From assembly GCA_002377695.1 (NCBI GenBank), contig DFQH01000001.1:607583-671582 (forward strand): DNA of 64,000 nt. Reading direction: 5' to 3'. The notes under the pieces were generated by a model, which ran no database searches, had not been told where the DNA came from, and worked only from the letters and a program-made list of their open reading frames with translations. Positions 16,544-24,993 of the stretch are shown piece after piece. The DNA is from Citromicrobium sp. UBA3494 (GTDB taxonomy: Bacteria; Pseudomonadota; Alphaproteobacteria; Sphingomonadales; Sphingomonadaceae). Each line of letters begins with the position of its first letter. Within the stretch, counting starts at the first letter, position 1. The position numbers and the translations under genes were made by a program.

Positions 16544-17140
16544 TCAGGCAATTCTGGCCAGCCGCTCCAGCAGCCGGCCGCGCGCGGACATAGCATCGCC
16601 ATGCCGGTCGGCAAGCAGGTAGCGCTCCAGCGCCGGGGCAAGCTTGCGCAGCGCTTCCAGCGTCTGCGGCAGGTCGCCCGCCTCCGGCTTCATGCCGCCA
16701 TAGCCCAGTTCGCGCAGCACCAGCGCCTCGTAGGATAGCAGCGCCGGCGCCCAGCCGCGCGCGGCAGGCGCATGGCAGATCGCGTCGAGCAGCCCGCCCA
16801 GCGCATCGTAAAGGCTTGGATAGGGATTGCGCTCTGGCAGCGCGGTGGCGGTGAGCGCGGTGACCCACAATATCGCGGCGGCGGGCAGCGGCTCGTTCAG
16901 CCACGGCGCGCGGCTGGTCACCAGTTCCACCTTGCCGAAGGGCAGCTGGCTGGCAGAGCGCGCACGGATATCTGCCTCGATCGCGTTGCCCGGGATCACC
17001 ACCGGACGAAGCCGCCGCCCCTGCCCGCCCGCGACATAGGCCGCAACCAGCCCCGCTTCCTGCGTCAGCATGCGCAGGATCACCGCGTTCTCGCCGTGAG
17101 CGCGCGCGGCAAGGACGATGGCGGGGGCCTTCAGTTGCAT
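16544..17140 (-). CDS. recO: DNA repair protein RecO
   Basis: 198 aa. RecF-pathway mediator that helps load RecA and anneals ssDNA. The N-terminal OB fold MQLKAPAIVLAARAHGENAV and GQGRRLRPVVIPGN precede an alpha-helical domain (LSYEALVLRELGYG). The cysteine zinc knuckle found in some RecO proteins is absent, as is common in short alphaproteobacterial versions. Somewhat shorter than E. coli RecO (242 aa). Confidence 0.87.
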   Translation of the reverse strand: MQLKAPAIVLAARAHGENAVILRMLTQEAGLVAAYVAGGQGRRLRPVVIPGNAIEADIRARSASQLPFGKVELVTSRAPWLNEPLPAAAILWVTALTATALPERNPYPSLYDALGGLLDAICHAPAARGWAPALLSYEALVLRELGYGGMKPEAGDLPQTLEALRKLAPALERYLLADRHGDAMSARGRLLERLARIA

Positions 17141-17157
17141 GGGTTAGCCCGCCGCCC

Positions 17158-17288
17158 TTGCGAAGGCAGGGGCCCTGATGAGGACTGCAATTAGGAACGA
17201 GGCGAGCATACAGCCCCGCCTAGCGGGTGTGGGATGGTATGGCGAGATTGTGCCTGTCGAGGAGGCGGCCGGGCCCCTGCCTTCGCAG
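17158..17288. repeat. MITE-like element with 18-bp terminal inverted repeats
   Basis: TTGCGAAGGCAGGGGCCC (17158-17175) and GGGCCCCTGCCTTCGCAG (17271-17288) are complementary at 17 of 18 positions and flank ~95 bp of non-coding DNA. The right end also contains the self-complementary CCCCTGCCTTCGCAGGGG. No transposase is encoded, so it is either a small non-autonomous element or two oppositely oriented REP units. Confidence 0.65.
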
Positions 17289-17337
17289 GGGCGACGGAAG
17301 GTTTATCGTGCCAGCGCCAGAACGGCGCCTGAGGAAG

Positions 17338-17583
17338 CTACTTCTTCTTCGCTTCCAGCGCGTCGAGCCGTGCGGAGAGCGCTTCGTTCTCGGCGCGGGC
17401 CTTGGCGGCCATTTCCTTCACCGCCTCGAATTCCTCGCGGCTGACGAAGTCCAGCCCGCCGACGGTTTCCCTTATCCGCTCGCGCGCGCTTTCCTGCGCC
17501 TCGCGCGTCATCCCGGCGAAGGTGCCCGCGGCACCGTTCACCAGCTTCACGAAATCGGCGATCATGGGGTTCTGGCTCTGCAT
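17338..17583 (-). CDS. ubiK: UbiK/BMFP accessory factor
   Basis: 81 aa from ATG 17583. N-terminal helix MQSQNPMIADFVKLVNGAAG, a middle segment QESARERIRETVGGLDFVSR and a C-terminal coiled coil EEFEAVKEMAAKARAENEAL ending in KKK: this is the BMFP/UbiK (YqiC) pattern. UbiK forms trimers that assist ubiquinone biosynthesis with UbiJ; the older description is a membrane fusogenic factor. No other ubi gene is adjacent. Confidence 0.88.
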   Translation of the reverse strand: MQSQNPMIADFVKLVNGAAGTFAGMTREAQESARERIRETVGGLDFVSREEFEAVKEMAAKARAENEALSARLDALEAKKK

Positions 17584-17636
17584 GGCAGGATAGATGGCGG
17601 CAGGCCCCGTGTTTGTCCAGAGCCTGCCTTGCCCGA

Positions 17637-18191
17637 TCAAACCTCGATCCGCTGGACCGCCCCCGTGGTGTCCGCCCCGTCCGCATCGGGATTGAGCTGG
17701 AGGATCTCGTAATTGAGGAAGGACGCAAAGATCGTCCACGCCAGATAGGGGACCAGCAATGCCGCAGCCAGTTTGCGAACGCGGAAGAACAGCACGATGG
17801 TTATCAGCAGCACGATGTTGAGCGCGCAGATGAGATAGAAGGCATAGGTGATCTCGTGCTGGCCGAAGAACAGCGGGCTCCAGGCGAGGTTCATGGCGAA
17901 CTGGATTACGAAAGCCACGATCGCCAGCCCGCGCCCTTTCGCCCCCCACGCCGCACAGACCATCGCGAAGGCGAGCCCCATCATCACGTACAGAATCGTC
18001 CAGACCACCGGGAAAAGACCGGGATCGGGGTAGAAATCGGGCTTCTGCAGGGCGGCGAACCACGGGTCCCCCGCGCCCGAGCCTGCCAGTTGGCCCGACA
18101 GGAAGCCGAGCAGGACGACAGCGGGAACGGTGAAAAGCGCCCAGCGAATGAAGCTAGCGCGCAGCTGTGCGCGAGAGGCCAGCGTGGTCAT
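17637..18191 (-). CDS. tspO: TspO/MBR-family tryptophan-rich sensory protein
   Basis: 184 aa from ATG 18191, preceded by GGAGG at good spacing. Five membrane helices; the family signatures are visible: WFAALQKPDFYPDPGLFPVV followed by WTILYVMMGLAFAMV, and NLAWSPLFFGQH. TspO binds porphyrins and cholesterol-like ligands and tunes oxygen or stress responses in alphaproteobacteria. The extended soluble C-terminal ~20 residues are not conserved. Confidence 0.93.
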   Translation of the reverse strand: MTTLASRAQLRASFIRWALFTVPAVVLLGFLSGQLAGSGAGDPWFAALQKPDFYPDPGLFPVVWTILYVMMGLAFAMVCAAWGAKGRGLAIVAFVIQFAMNLAWSPLFFGQHEITYAFYLICALNIVLLITIVLFFRVRKLAAALLVPYLAWTIFASFLNYEILQLNPDADGADTTGAVQRIEV

Positions 18192-18297
18192 TAATCCTCC
18201 AAGGGAAACTCTGCGACTCTCCCTGAATGCCGCGTTCCCGCCCGGCAAGCAAGGTTGCAGACACTATACCGAATTGGCACGCCGGCCGCACCTATTC

Positions 18298-19035
<738 letters not shown>

Positions 19036-19164
19036 AGCGCGACCAATATACCAACGCGCGGCGGCGTGAACCCACCCGGCGGATTTCCGGGGGGCGGCAA
19101 GCCCGCGCATCGTCCTTGCGACAAAAGCATGGACCCGGAGGGCGCACGGGCGCATTAATCATGC

Positions 19165-19728
19165 ATGTTCGATTTTCGCGCCAACAGCCCCGCCAAGGCG
19201 GCCCTCGCCGTCTCGCTCCTCATGGTGACATGCTGCCAGACGCCGGAGCCGCCCCCGCCTGCACCCGCCCCGGCGCCAGCGCCCGTCGCAACGCAGGCGC
19301 CCCCGCCGCCGCAGACCACGCTGCCGCCGGCCACCAACTGGATCGACCGCCCGCAGACCGCCGGGACCTGGACCTATTCGCAGGATGGAAATGAAAGCCG
19401 CGCCTTCTTCGGCACCCCCGGTGCGCCGCTGATGATCATCCGCTGCGACGCGCGGTCGCGGCAGGTCGGGATCGGGCGCATTACTTCGACCGCCCGGCGA
19501 ACCACCACGGCGATGCGCATCAGTGCCGAAACCACCGCGCGCGATCTTGTCGCAACCCCGATTGCGAGCGCGCACCCGCTCGTGGGTGTCGTGCTCGACG
19601 CACGCGATCCGCTGCTCGACGCGATGGCGATAACGCGCGGGCGCTTCGCGCTGGAGGTCGAGGGTGAGCCCGGCCTCTACGTACCCGCCTGGGCCGAGGT
19701 GACGCGCGTGATCGAGGACTGCCGCTAG
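19165..19728 (+). CDS. Proline-rich envelope protein, possible lipoprotein
   Basis: 187 aa. The N-terminal hydrophobic stretch AALAVSLLMVTCCQ resembles a signal peptide ending at a lipobox-like VTCC; a ~35-residue Pro/Ala linker follows, then a compact domain with WIDRPQTAGTWTYSQDGN and ITRGRFALEVEGEPGLYVP. No named family is recognised, but the architecture (lipid anchor, flexible linker, beta domain) fits an envelope protein. It stands alone and divergent from tlyA. Confidence 0.7.
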   Translation: MFDFRANSPAKAALAVSLLMVTCCQTPEPPPPAPAPAPAPVATQAPPPPQTTLPPATNWIDRPQTAGTWTYSQDGNESRAFFGTPGAPLMIIRCDARSRQVGIGRITSTARRTTTAMRISAETTARDLVATPIASAHPLVGVVLDARDPLLDAMAITRGRFALEVEGEPGLYVPAWAEVTRVIEDCR

Positions 19729-19961
19729 CGCTGCGAATCCGCCTGAAAAACCTGATTTTCGGAAGGCGGTGGCCGTACCGATCGGGCGCCCCGGCCCTGC
19801 ATGCCGACACTCTTTTTGCGAGCGCACAAGTATGACGGGGAAAAAGATATTTACAAGGCTTGCGCTGTCGAATCAGGTGACTCAAAAAGGAACCTGAGAG
19901 CGGCGGTGCACGACGCTTCTCGGCCCCCGGTGATACGGTGCGGGTCTTGGCTTACAAGCGC

Positions 19962-20034
19962 GAAAGGAGGTGATCCGATGTCTCATGGTTCAGCAGAGAG
20001 GTCGGCAAGTTTCCGCGCGAGGCACTATCGGTAG
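19962..20034 (+). CDS. 18-codon small ORF with extreme Shine-Dalgarno
   Basis: ATG 19978 to TAG 20034 encodes MSHGSAERSASFRARHYR, basic and without a membrane segment. The feature starts at 19962 to include the leader GAAAGGAGGTGATCC (19962-19976), which is complementary to the conserved 3' end of 16S rRNA over ~15 nt, far beyond a normal Shine-Dalgarno, with AGGAGG 7 nt from the ATG. The stop codon lies inside a 9-bp perfect hairpin. Either a peptide is made in quantity or the site captures 30S subunits for regulation. Not recognised as a named family. Confidence 0.6.
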
Positions 20035-20079
20035 GTCGCATACCGATAGAGGCTTCGTGAGCGGCACTTCCTGGCCGCT
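20025..20079 (+). ncRNA. Two hairpins in the 3' part of the small-ORF transcript
   Basis: The first hairpin is CTATCGGTA-GGTCGCA-TACCGATAG (20025-20049), a perfect 9-bp stem that buries the small ORF's stop codon. The second is AGCGGC-N8-GCCGCT (20060-20079). Together with the terminator just downstream they suggest a discrete ~150-nt structured RNA. Function unknown. Confidence 0.6.
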
Positions 20080-20086
20080 GACCATG

Positions 20087-20121
20087 AAGGGGCGATCCAC
20101 CGACGGGCTGGATCGCCCCTT
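20087..20121 (+). terminator. Rho-independent terminator
   Basis: AAGGGGCGATCC pairs over 12 bp with GGATCGCCCCTT around an 11-nt loop, followed by T residues. It ends the small-ORF RNA and insulates the ilvE promoter region downstream. Confidence 0.85.
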
Positions 20122-20291
20122 TCATATTGCCCCCGACCCTGCCTCCGCTGTCGGCGGCAAGAGCTTCGAGCCAGCGAGCAAGCCTGCAACTTTCGAAAAG
20201 TTTCAGGGGTATTTCTTGATATTTTTCGTGACACCCCTTGCCCCCCGTTTCACATGGACATAACGCGCTCCGCGACAGGAGAACCAATGCC

Positions 20292-21407
20292 ATGGCCGAC
20301 GCGCCGATGATCGATTTCGCCCACCTGCCGCACCCTGCCCCGGTGCCCTCCGAAACGCGCGACCAGGCGCTTGTCGACCCCGGGTTCGGATCGCTTTTCA
20401 CCGATCACATGGTGACGATTCGCTTCGACGCGGGCCGCGTGGAACGTGGCGAGATTGGCTGGCACGATGCCAAGCTGTGCCCGCGCGAGCCCATCCCGCT
20501 CGATCCCGCAGCGGCGGTGCTCCACTACGCGCAGGAAATCTTCGAAGGCATGAAGGCCTATCGCTGGGACGATGGCACGGTCGCACTGTTCCGGCCGGAA
20601 CAGAACGCCCGCCGCCTCAACGCCAGCGCACGGCGCATGGCCATGCCCGAATTGCCCGAAGAGCTGTTCATGGAAAGCATCCGGCAGCTGGTCGCCAAGG
20701 ATCGCGCCTGGATGCCCACGGTCGAAGGCGGATCGCTGTACCTGCGGCCTTTCATGTTCGCCACCGAGGCTTTCCTGGGCGTGCGCCCGGCGCGCGAATA
20801 CCTCTACTGTCTGATCGCCAGCCCGGTGGGCAGCTACTTCAAGTCGGGCGTGAAACCGGTCGATGTCTGGGTCAGCCGCGATCACACGCGCGCGGCCCCC
20901 GGCGGCACCGGCGCCGCGAAGGCGGGCGGCAACTACGCCGCCAGCCTCGTGCCGCTGGCCGAGGGTACCAAGCATGGCTGCCAGCAGACCGTCTTCCTCG
21001 ACGCGATCGAGAAGAAATGGGTCGAGGAGCTGGGCGGCATGAACCTGTTCTTCGTGTTCGCGGATGGCAGCGCGGTCACCCCGCCGCTCACCGGCACGAT
21101 CCTGCCCGGCATCACGCGCGACAGCCTGATCCAGATGCTGCGCGACGAAGGGCTGCAGGTGCGCGAGGAGCCCTATTCGATCGACCAGTGGCATGCCGAT
21201 GCGCAGAAGGGCGACCTGATCGAAACCTTCGCCTGTGGCACCGCTGCGGTCGTGACCCCGGTCGGCAGCGTCAACGGCCCCGATGGCAAGTTCACGATCG
21301 GCACCGGCGGCACCGGGCAGCTGACGCAGAAGCTGCGCGACAGGCTGGTGGGCGTCCAGATGGGGACCGCACCCGATCCGCACGGCTGGGTGACGAAGCT
21401 GGACTGA
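20292..21407 (+). CDS. ilvE: Branched-chain amino acid aminotransferase
   Basis: 371 aa from ATG 20292, with AGGAGA about 10 nt upstream (an ATG at 20287 is out of frame). Fold-type IV PLP enzyme transferring amino groups between Leu/Ile/Val and 2-oxoglutarate. The motifs are of the eukaryotic-like BCAT branch: LHYAQEIFEGMKAYRWDDG, TGAAKAGGNYAASLVP, WVEELGGMNLFFVF and ETFACGTAAVVTPVG. Single gene preceded by the terminator at 20087-20121. Confidence 0.95.
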   Translation: MADAPMIDFAHLPHPAPVPSETRDQALVDPGFGSLFTDHMVTIRFDAGRVERGEIGWHDAKLCPREPIPLDPAAAVLHYAQEIFEGMKAYRWDDGTVALFRPEQNARRLNASARRMAMPELPEELFMESIRQLVAKDRAWMPTVEGGSLYLRPFMFATEAFLGVRPAREYLYCLIASPVGSYFKSGVKPVDVWVSRDHTRAAPGGTGAAKAGGNYAASLVPLAEGTKHGCQQTVFLDAIEKKWVEELGGMNLFFVFADGSAVTPPLTGTILPGITRDSLIQMLRDEGLQVREEPYSIDQWHADAQKGDLIETFACGTAAVVTPVGSVNGPDGKFTIGTGGTGQLTQKLRDRLVGVQMGTAPDPHGWVTKLD

Positions 21408-21425
21408 TCGCCCAGCCGGGGCGCT

Positions 21426-22667
21426 TCAGGCCTGCTCTTTAAGGATCGCGGGGGGCGGCTTGCCGTCGCTGCGGCCCGCCAGCCGCACGATGTTCCGCCC
21501 GGCTTCCTTCGCTTCGTACAGCGCGGCATCGGCACGCTCGATCATCGAAAGGGGCGAGCGGTCCGCGCGCCTGCGCAGCGTCACCCCCATGCTGACCGTG
21601 ACCGAGGAACGTCGTCGGTCGCCCACGGATACCCGGCGATCCGCGATCGCACGCCGGGCGCCGTCCGCAATGCGCAAGGCCGACTGCTCTTCCGTCCCGT
21701 CGAGGACGGCGATGAACTCTTCCCCGCCATAGCGCGCAACCATTCGCCCCGGCCCGCAGATGCTGCGTTCCAGGGTCCGCGCAATCTGTGCGAGGGTCCG
21801 GTCCCCGGCGACATGCCCGTACGTGTCGTTGAACCGCTTGAAATGGTCCACATCGATCATGATGACGGCAAGATCGGTACCGGCCGCCACCGATGTCCTG
21901 AACGCTTCGTCGAACACCCGCTCCAGATTTCGGCGGTTGGGAAGACCGGTCAGGTCATCGTGATCGGACAGGGCGCGCAGCTGCTCGTTGGCCGACATGA
22001 GATCCCGCGAGGCGATCTGCGCGCGCAGGGCGTAGATGAAATGCTCGTCCTTGATGCGCGCCGATCGCGCCGGGATGAGGAGGCTGACGCACGTGGTGAC
22101 GGTGACGAAAGCCATAAGGACAAGCTCTTCCTGGCCGCGCGCCGGCATCATCAACCAGATTGCCCAGAGGCCCGCGACGGTCAGCCCAGCCATCAGCGCC
22201 AGCCATGGCACGCGTATCGGAAGGACCGCGATGCCCATCGCCAGCAGCAGGCCGGAAGCCATTACATATTCCGCCAGCTGTTCGGGGGCGATGTGCATGC
22301 CAAGATAGCCGCCCACCCAGACGAAGGCCAATACGGCAGCGATGGACGTCCAGCGCTGGGCATACCACCCGCCATACAACGCCATCGCGATCGCCAGCAG
22401 GTAGAGCGGGGCCACGATGCCCAGGCGCAGGGGAAGACCTGCGGCGAGAACCTCCGGCCCGGCGCTAAAGTCCAGCGCCAGGCTCACGAGGCTCCACGCC
22501 AGAGCGATGGCGTTCAGGAAAGCGAGTTCGTGGCGACGGCGATGGAGCTTCTCCGCCCGCCACAACTGCCTGATGGATCGGGGCCATTCGCCAAACCGCT
22601 TACCGGACTCGGCCAGAAGCTCGATTTCCCTGTCGATATCGGGGGTTAGTCCTAGTTCCGGTCGCAT
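21426..22667 (-). CDS. Membrane diguanylate cyclase (copy 1)
   Basis: 413 aa from ATG 22667 (MRPELGLTPDIDREIELLAE). The N-terminal half has a soluble helix and then about six membrane segments; the C-terminal GGDEF domain has DDLTGLPNRRNLERVFDEAF, DVDHFKRFNDTYGH and the active-site motif GGEEF, so it should make c-di-GMP. The RxxD inhibitory site before GGEEF is not evident. It is a paralogue of the next gene, same strand, 125 nt apart. Confidence 0.95.
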   Translation of the reverse strand: MRPELGLTPDIDREIELLAESGKRFGEWPRSIRQLWRAEKLHRRRHELAFLNAIALAWSLVSLALDFSAGPEVLAAGLPLRLGIVAPLYLLAIAMALYGGWYAQRWTSIAAVLAFVWVGGYLGMHIAPEQLAEYVMASGLLLAMGIAVLPIRVPWLALMAGLTVAGLWAIWLMMPARGQEELVLMAFVTVTTCVSLLIPARSARIKDEHFIYALRAQIASRDLMSANEQLRALSDHDDLTGLPNRRNLERVFDEAFRTSVAAGTDLAVIMIDVDHFKRFNDTYGHVAGDRTLAQIARTLERSICGPGRMVARYGGEEFIAVLDGTEEQSALRIADGARRAIADRRVSVGDRRRSSVTVSMGVTLRRRADRSPLSMIERADAALYEAKEAGRNIVRLAGRSDGKPPPAILKEQA

Positions 22668-22792
22668 GGCCCCCGGATAGGGGGAAGAGGTTAACGCCCT
22701 CTTGGTGATCCATCCACACGCCGCCCGGACGAACAGGGCCACGCGGCTCGAAGCCAGGCGCAGGTGCGAGGGGCCGCAGGCCCCGCGGGCCC

Positions 22793-24037
22793 TCAGGCGC
22801 TTTTCTTCAGCGCGTCCGGCGCCCCGGGCCGATCCTCCTCGCGCGCGAGGCGCACGATGTTGCGCCCGGCTCTCTTCGCTTCATACAGCGCCTCGTCCGC
22901 GCGCTCGATCAATGCCTCGGGCGATGCGGCACCGCTCCTCTGCAGTGCAACGCCGATGCTGACCGTGACCGACACGCGCCCCACCAGATCGAGCGTGACG
23001 GGGCGCCGCGCCACCGCATCGCGTGCGCGATCGGCAAGCCGCAGGGCCTCGTCATGCGAACTGTGCTCGACCACCACCACGAATTCCTCGCCCCCATAGC
23101 GCGCCACGGTGCTGCCGGGCTGGGCGAACTGCTTCTCCAGTTCCTTGGCCACCTGCTTCAGCGCGCGGTCGCCCGCAGCATGGCCGTGCGTATCGTTGAA
23201 CTGCTTGAAGTGATCGACGTCGATCATCATCACCGCCACGTCGTCGCCGCGCGTTTTCGCTGCGCGAAAGGCGGTGTGGAAAATCCGTTCGAAATAGCGG
23301 CGGTTGGGCAGGCCGGTCAGGTCGTCCCGGTGCGAGAGTTCGCGCAACTGCTCGTTCACGGCGATCAGACGCTCGGAGGCGAGCTGGCTGCGCAGGGCAT
23401 ACAGGAAATTGCGGTCCTTCAGGGTCGCGGTGCGGAACGGCAAGGCGAGCGCGACGAGGCTGATCGCCGAAAGATAGGCAAGCAGCGCGAAGGCCTGTCG
23501 CGCGGGAGCGGGCGGCAGCGCGGCCCAGACGGCCCACAGAACTGCGAGCGAAAGGCACACCATGACGATGATGAATTCCGGCCGCAACGGAACGACCACG
23601 ATGGCGAGGACGACGATCAGGGCCGAACCCATCACGTATTCGTTCTGCGGTGCGGCTCCGTTATGCATGCCGAGATATCCCGCCACACCCGCGAAGCACA
23701 CGACCGGCAGGATCGAGGTCCAGCGCTGGAGTACCCACCCCCCTCTCAGCGCGGTATAGATCGCGAGACAATAGGCCGGAACCACCAGACCGAGCCGCAG
23801 GACGAGCCCCTCCTGGAAGGTCTCCTGGCCGTTCGAATAGTCGAGCGGCAGGCAAAACAGGCAGGATACGAGCGCGATCACATTGATGAAGGCCAGTTCG
23901 CGCCTGCGCCGCGACTCGTGGTCGGCACGCCAGAGCTCTCGCAATGCCACCGGCCACTTGCGGAAGGGCAGGCGCAGCTCGACGGCGCGCTCCACCATGC
24001 CTTCGATGTCATGCTGAGGGGGGCGTTCGACCTTCAC
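22793..24037 (-). CDS. Membrane diguanylate cyclase (copy 2)
   Basis: 414 aa with the same architecture as the gene at 21426-22667: an N-terminal helix LRELWRADHESRRRRELAFI, six membrane segments including YLGMHNGAAPQNEYVMGSAL, a linker LKDRNFLYALRSQLASERLI and a GGDEF domain with GGEEF. The two are clear tandem duplicates that have diverged most in the membrane sensor. Together with the PilZ protein at 4543-5295 they give the region a c-di-GMP component. Confidence 0.95.
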   Translation of the reverse strand: MKVERPPQHDIEGMVERAVELRLPFRKWPVALRELWRADHESRRRRELAFINVIALVSCLFCLPLDYSNGQETFQEGLVLRLGLVVPAYCLAIYTALRGGWVLQRWTSILPVVCFAGVAGYLGMHNGAAPQNEYVMGSALIVVLAIVVVPLRPEFIIVMVCLSLAVLWAVWAALPPAPARQAFALLAYLSAISLVALALPFRTATLKDRNFLYALRSQLASERLIAVNEQLRELSHRDDLTGLPNRRYFERIFHTAFRAAKTRGDDVAVMMIDVDHFKQFNDTHGHAAGDRALKQVAKELEKQFAQPGSTVARYGGEEFVVVVEHSSHDEALRLADRARDAVARRPVTLDLVGRVSVTVSIGVALQRSGAASPEALIERADEALYEAKRAGRNIVRLAREEDRPGAPDALKKSA

Positions 24038-24099
24038 AGGTACTATTTTAGACGGGTTGGGTTAACAGGCTCCTGTCCGCCCGCCGGCACGCGACAAAG

Positions 24100-24990
24100 C
24101 TAGATCCGCGGCCGCACCAGGAAGCGCTTGGTAAAGGTCTCGCTCGGCCGGATCACGATGATCGCCACGCCTGCCAGCGCGATGGCGGCGCCTGCCAGCA
24201 GCCGCCAGCCGACGGTGTCGTTGGTCAGCCATGCGCCCAGCCCTATGGTCATCAGCGGATGCAGCAGGGTGAGCGGCACCACCATGTTCGCCTCGAACTT
24301 GCGGAAGAGGACGAAGTAGGTCCCGGTCGCGCCGATGGAGACCACGATGGCGGCAAAGAACAGGCATCCGGCGAGCGCCCAGGGTGACGCCGCAGCGCTG
24401 GCAATCTGGCCGTCCTCCACCACCGCCGACAGCGGCAGCAGCACGATGGCAGAGGCTACCGCCGCCCAGGCCTGCAAGGTCATCGCGCCCATATCCAGCT
24501 TCTTGACAAACACCGCGCCGAGCGCGCCGACCAGCGCCGACAGGAAGACCAGCAGGGCCCCCTCGCCCGCCGCCAGCGCTCCCTTGGAAAGGATCGCCAG
24601 CAGCACCCCGGCAAAGGCGAGCACCATCCCCAGTGCGCGCCGCCAGCGAACGGTTTCGCCCAGGAACACGATGGCGAACAGCACGGTCATGGGCGCGCCG
24701 ACCAGGCCGATGGCCCCTGCGGTTGCCGGGTCCGCCGTCTGCAATCCCATGAACAAGAGCGCGAAGGACCCGCCGCTGATCGCCAGCCCCACGGCCAGCA
24801 CCGCAGCAAGGCGCGCAGGCACGGCGCGCAACAGCAGCGGCAACAGCGCAACGACGACGATTGCGGATCGCAGCCCGGCAAAGAAGATCGGCGGGATCGC
24901 CAGATCGTCCACCGCCACCTTGCCGACGACGACGTTCAGCGCCCACGCAAGATTGCAGACGATGAGGACGATTACGGACCAGGCAGGCAC
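24100..24990 (-). CDS. EamA/DMT-superfamily transporter
   Basis: 296 aa, ten hydrophobic segments in two repeated halves (EamA repeats), beginning MPAWSVIVLIVCNLAWALNV. GAIGLVGAPMTVLFAIVFLG and LLHPLMTIGLGAWLTND are the equivalent conserved helices of each half. Probable metabolite exporter; the substrate is not predictable. It starts 3 nt after the nadE stop and is likely co-transcribed. Confidence 0.9.
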   Translation of the reverse strand: MPAWSVIVLIVCNLAWALNVVVGKVAVDDLAIPPIFFAGLRSAIVVVALLPLLLRAVPARLAAVLAVGLAISGGSFALLFMGLQTADPATAGAIGLVGAPMTVLFAIVFLGETVRWRRALGMVLAFAGVLLAILSKGALAAGEGALLVFLSALVGALGAVFVKKLDMGAMTLQAWAAVASAIVLLPLSAVVEDGQIASAAASPWALAGCLFFAAIVVSIGATGTYFVLFRKFEANMVVPLTLLHPLMTIGLGAWLTNDTVGWRLLAGAAIALAGVAIIVIRPSETFTKRFLVRPRI

Positions 24991-24993
24991 GCC

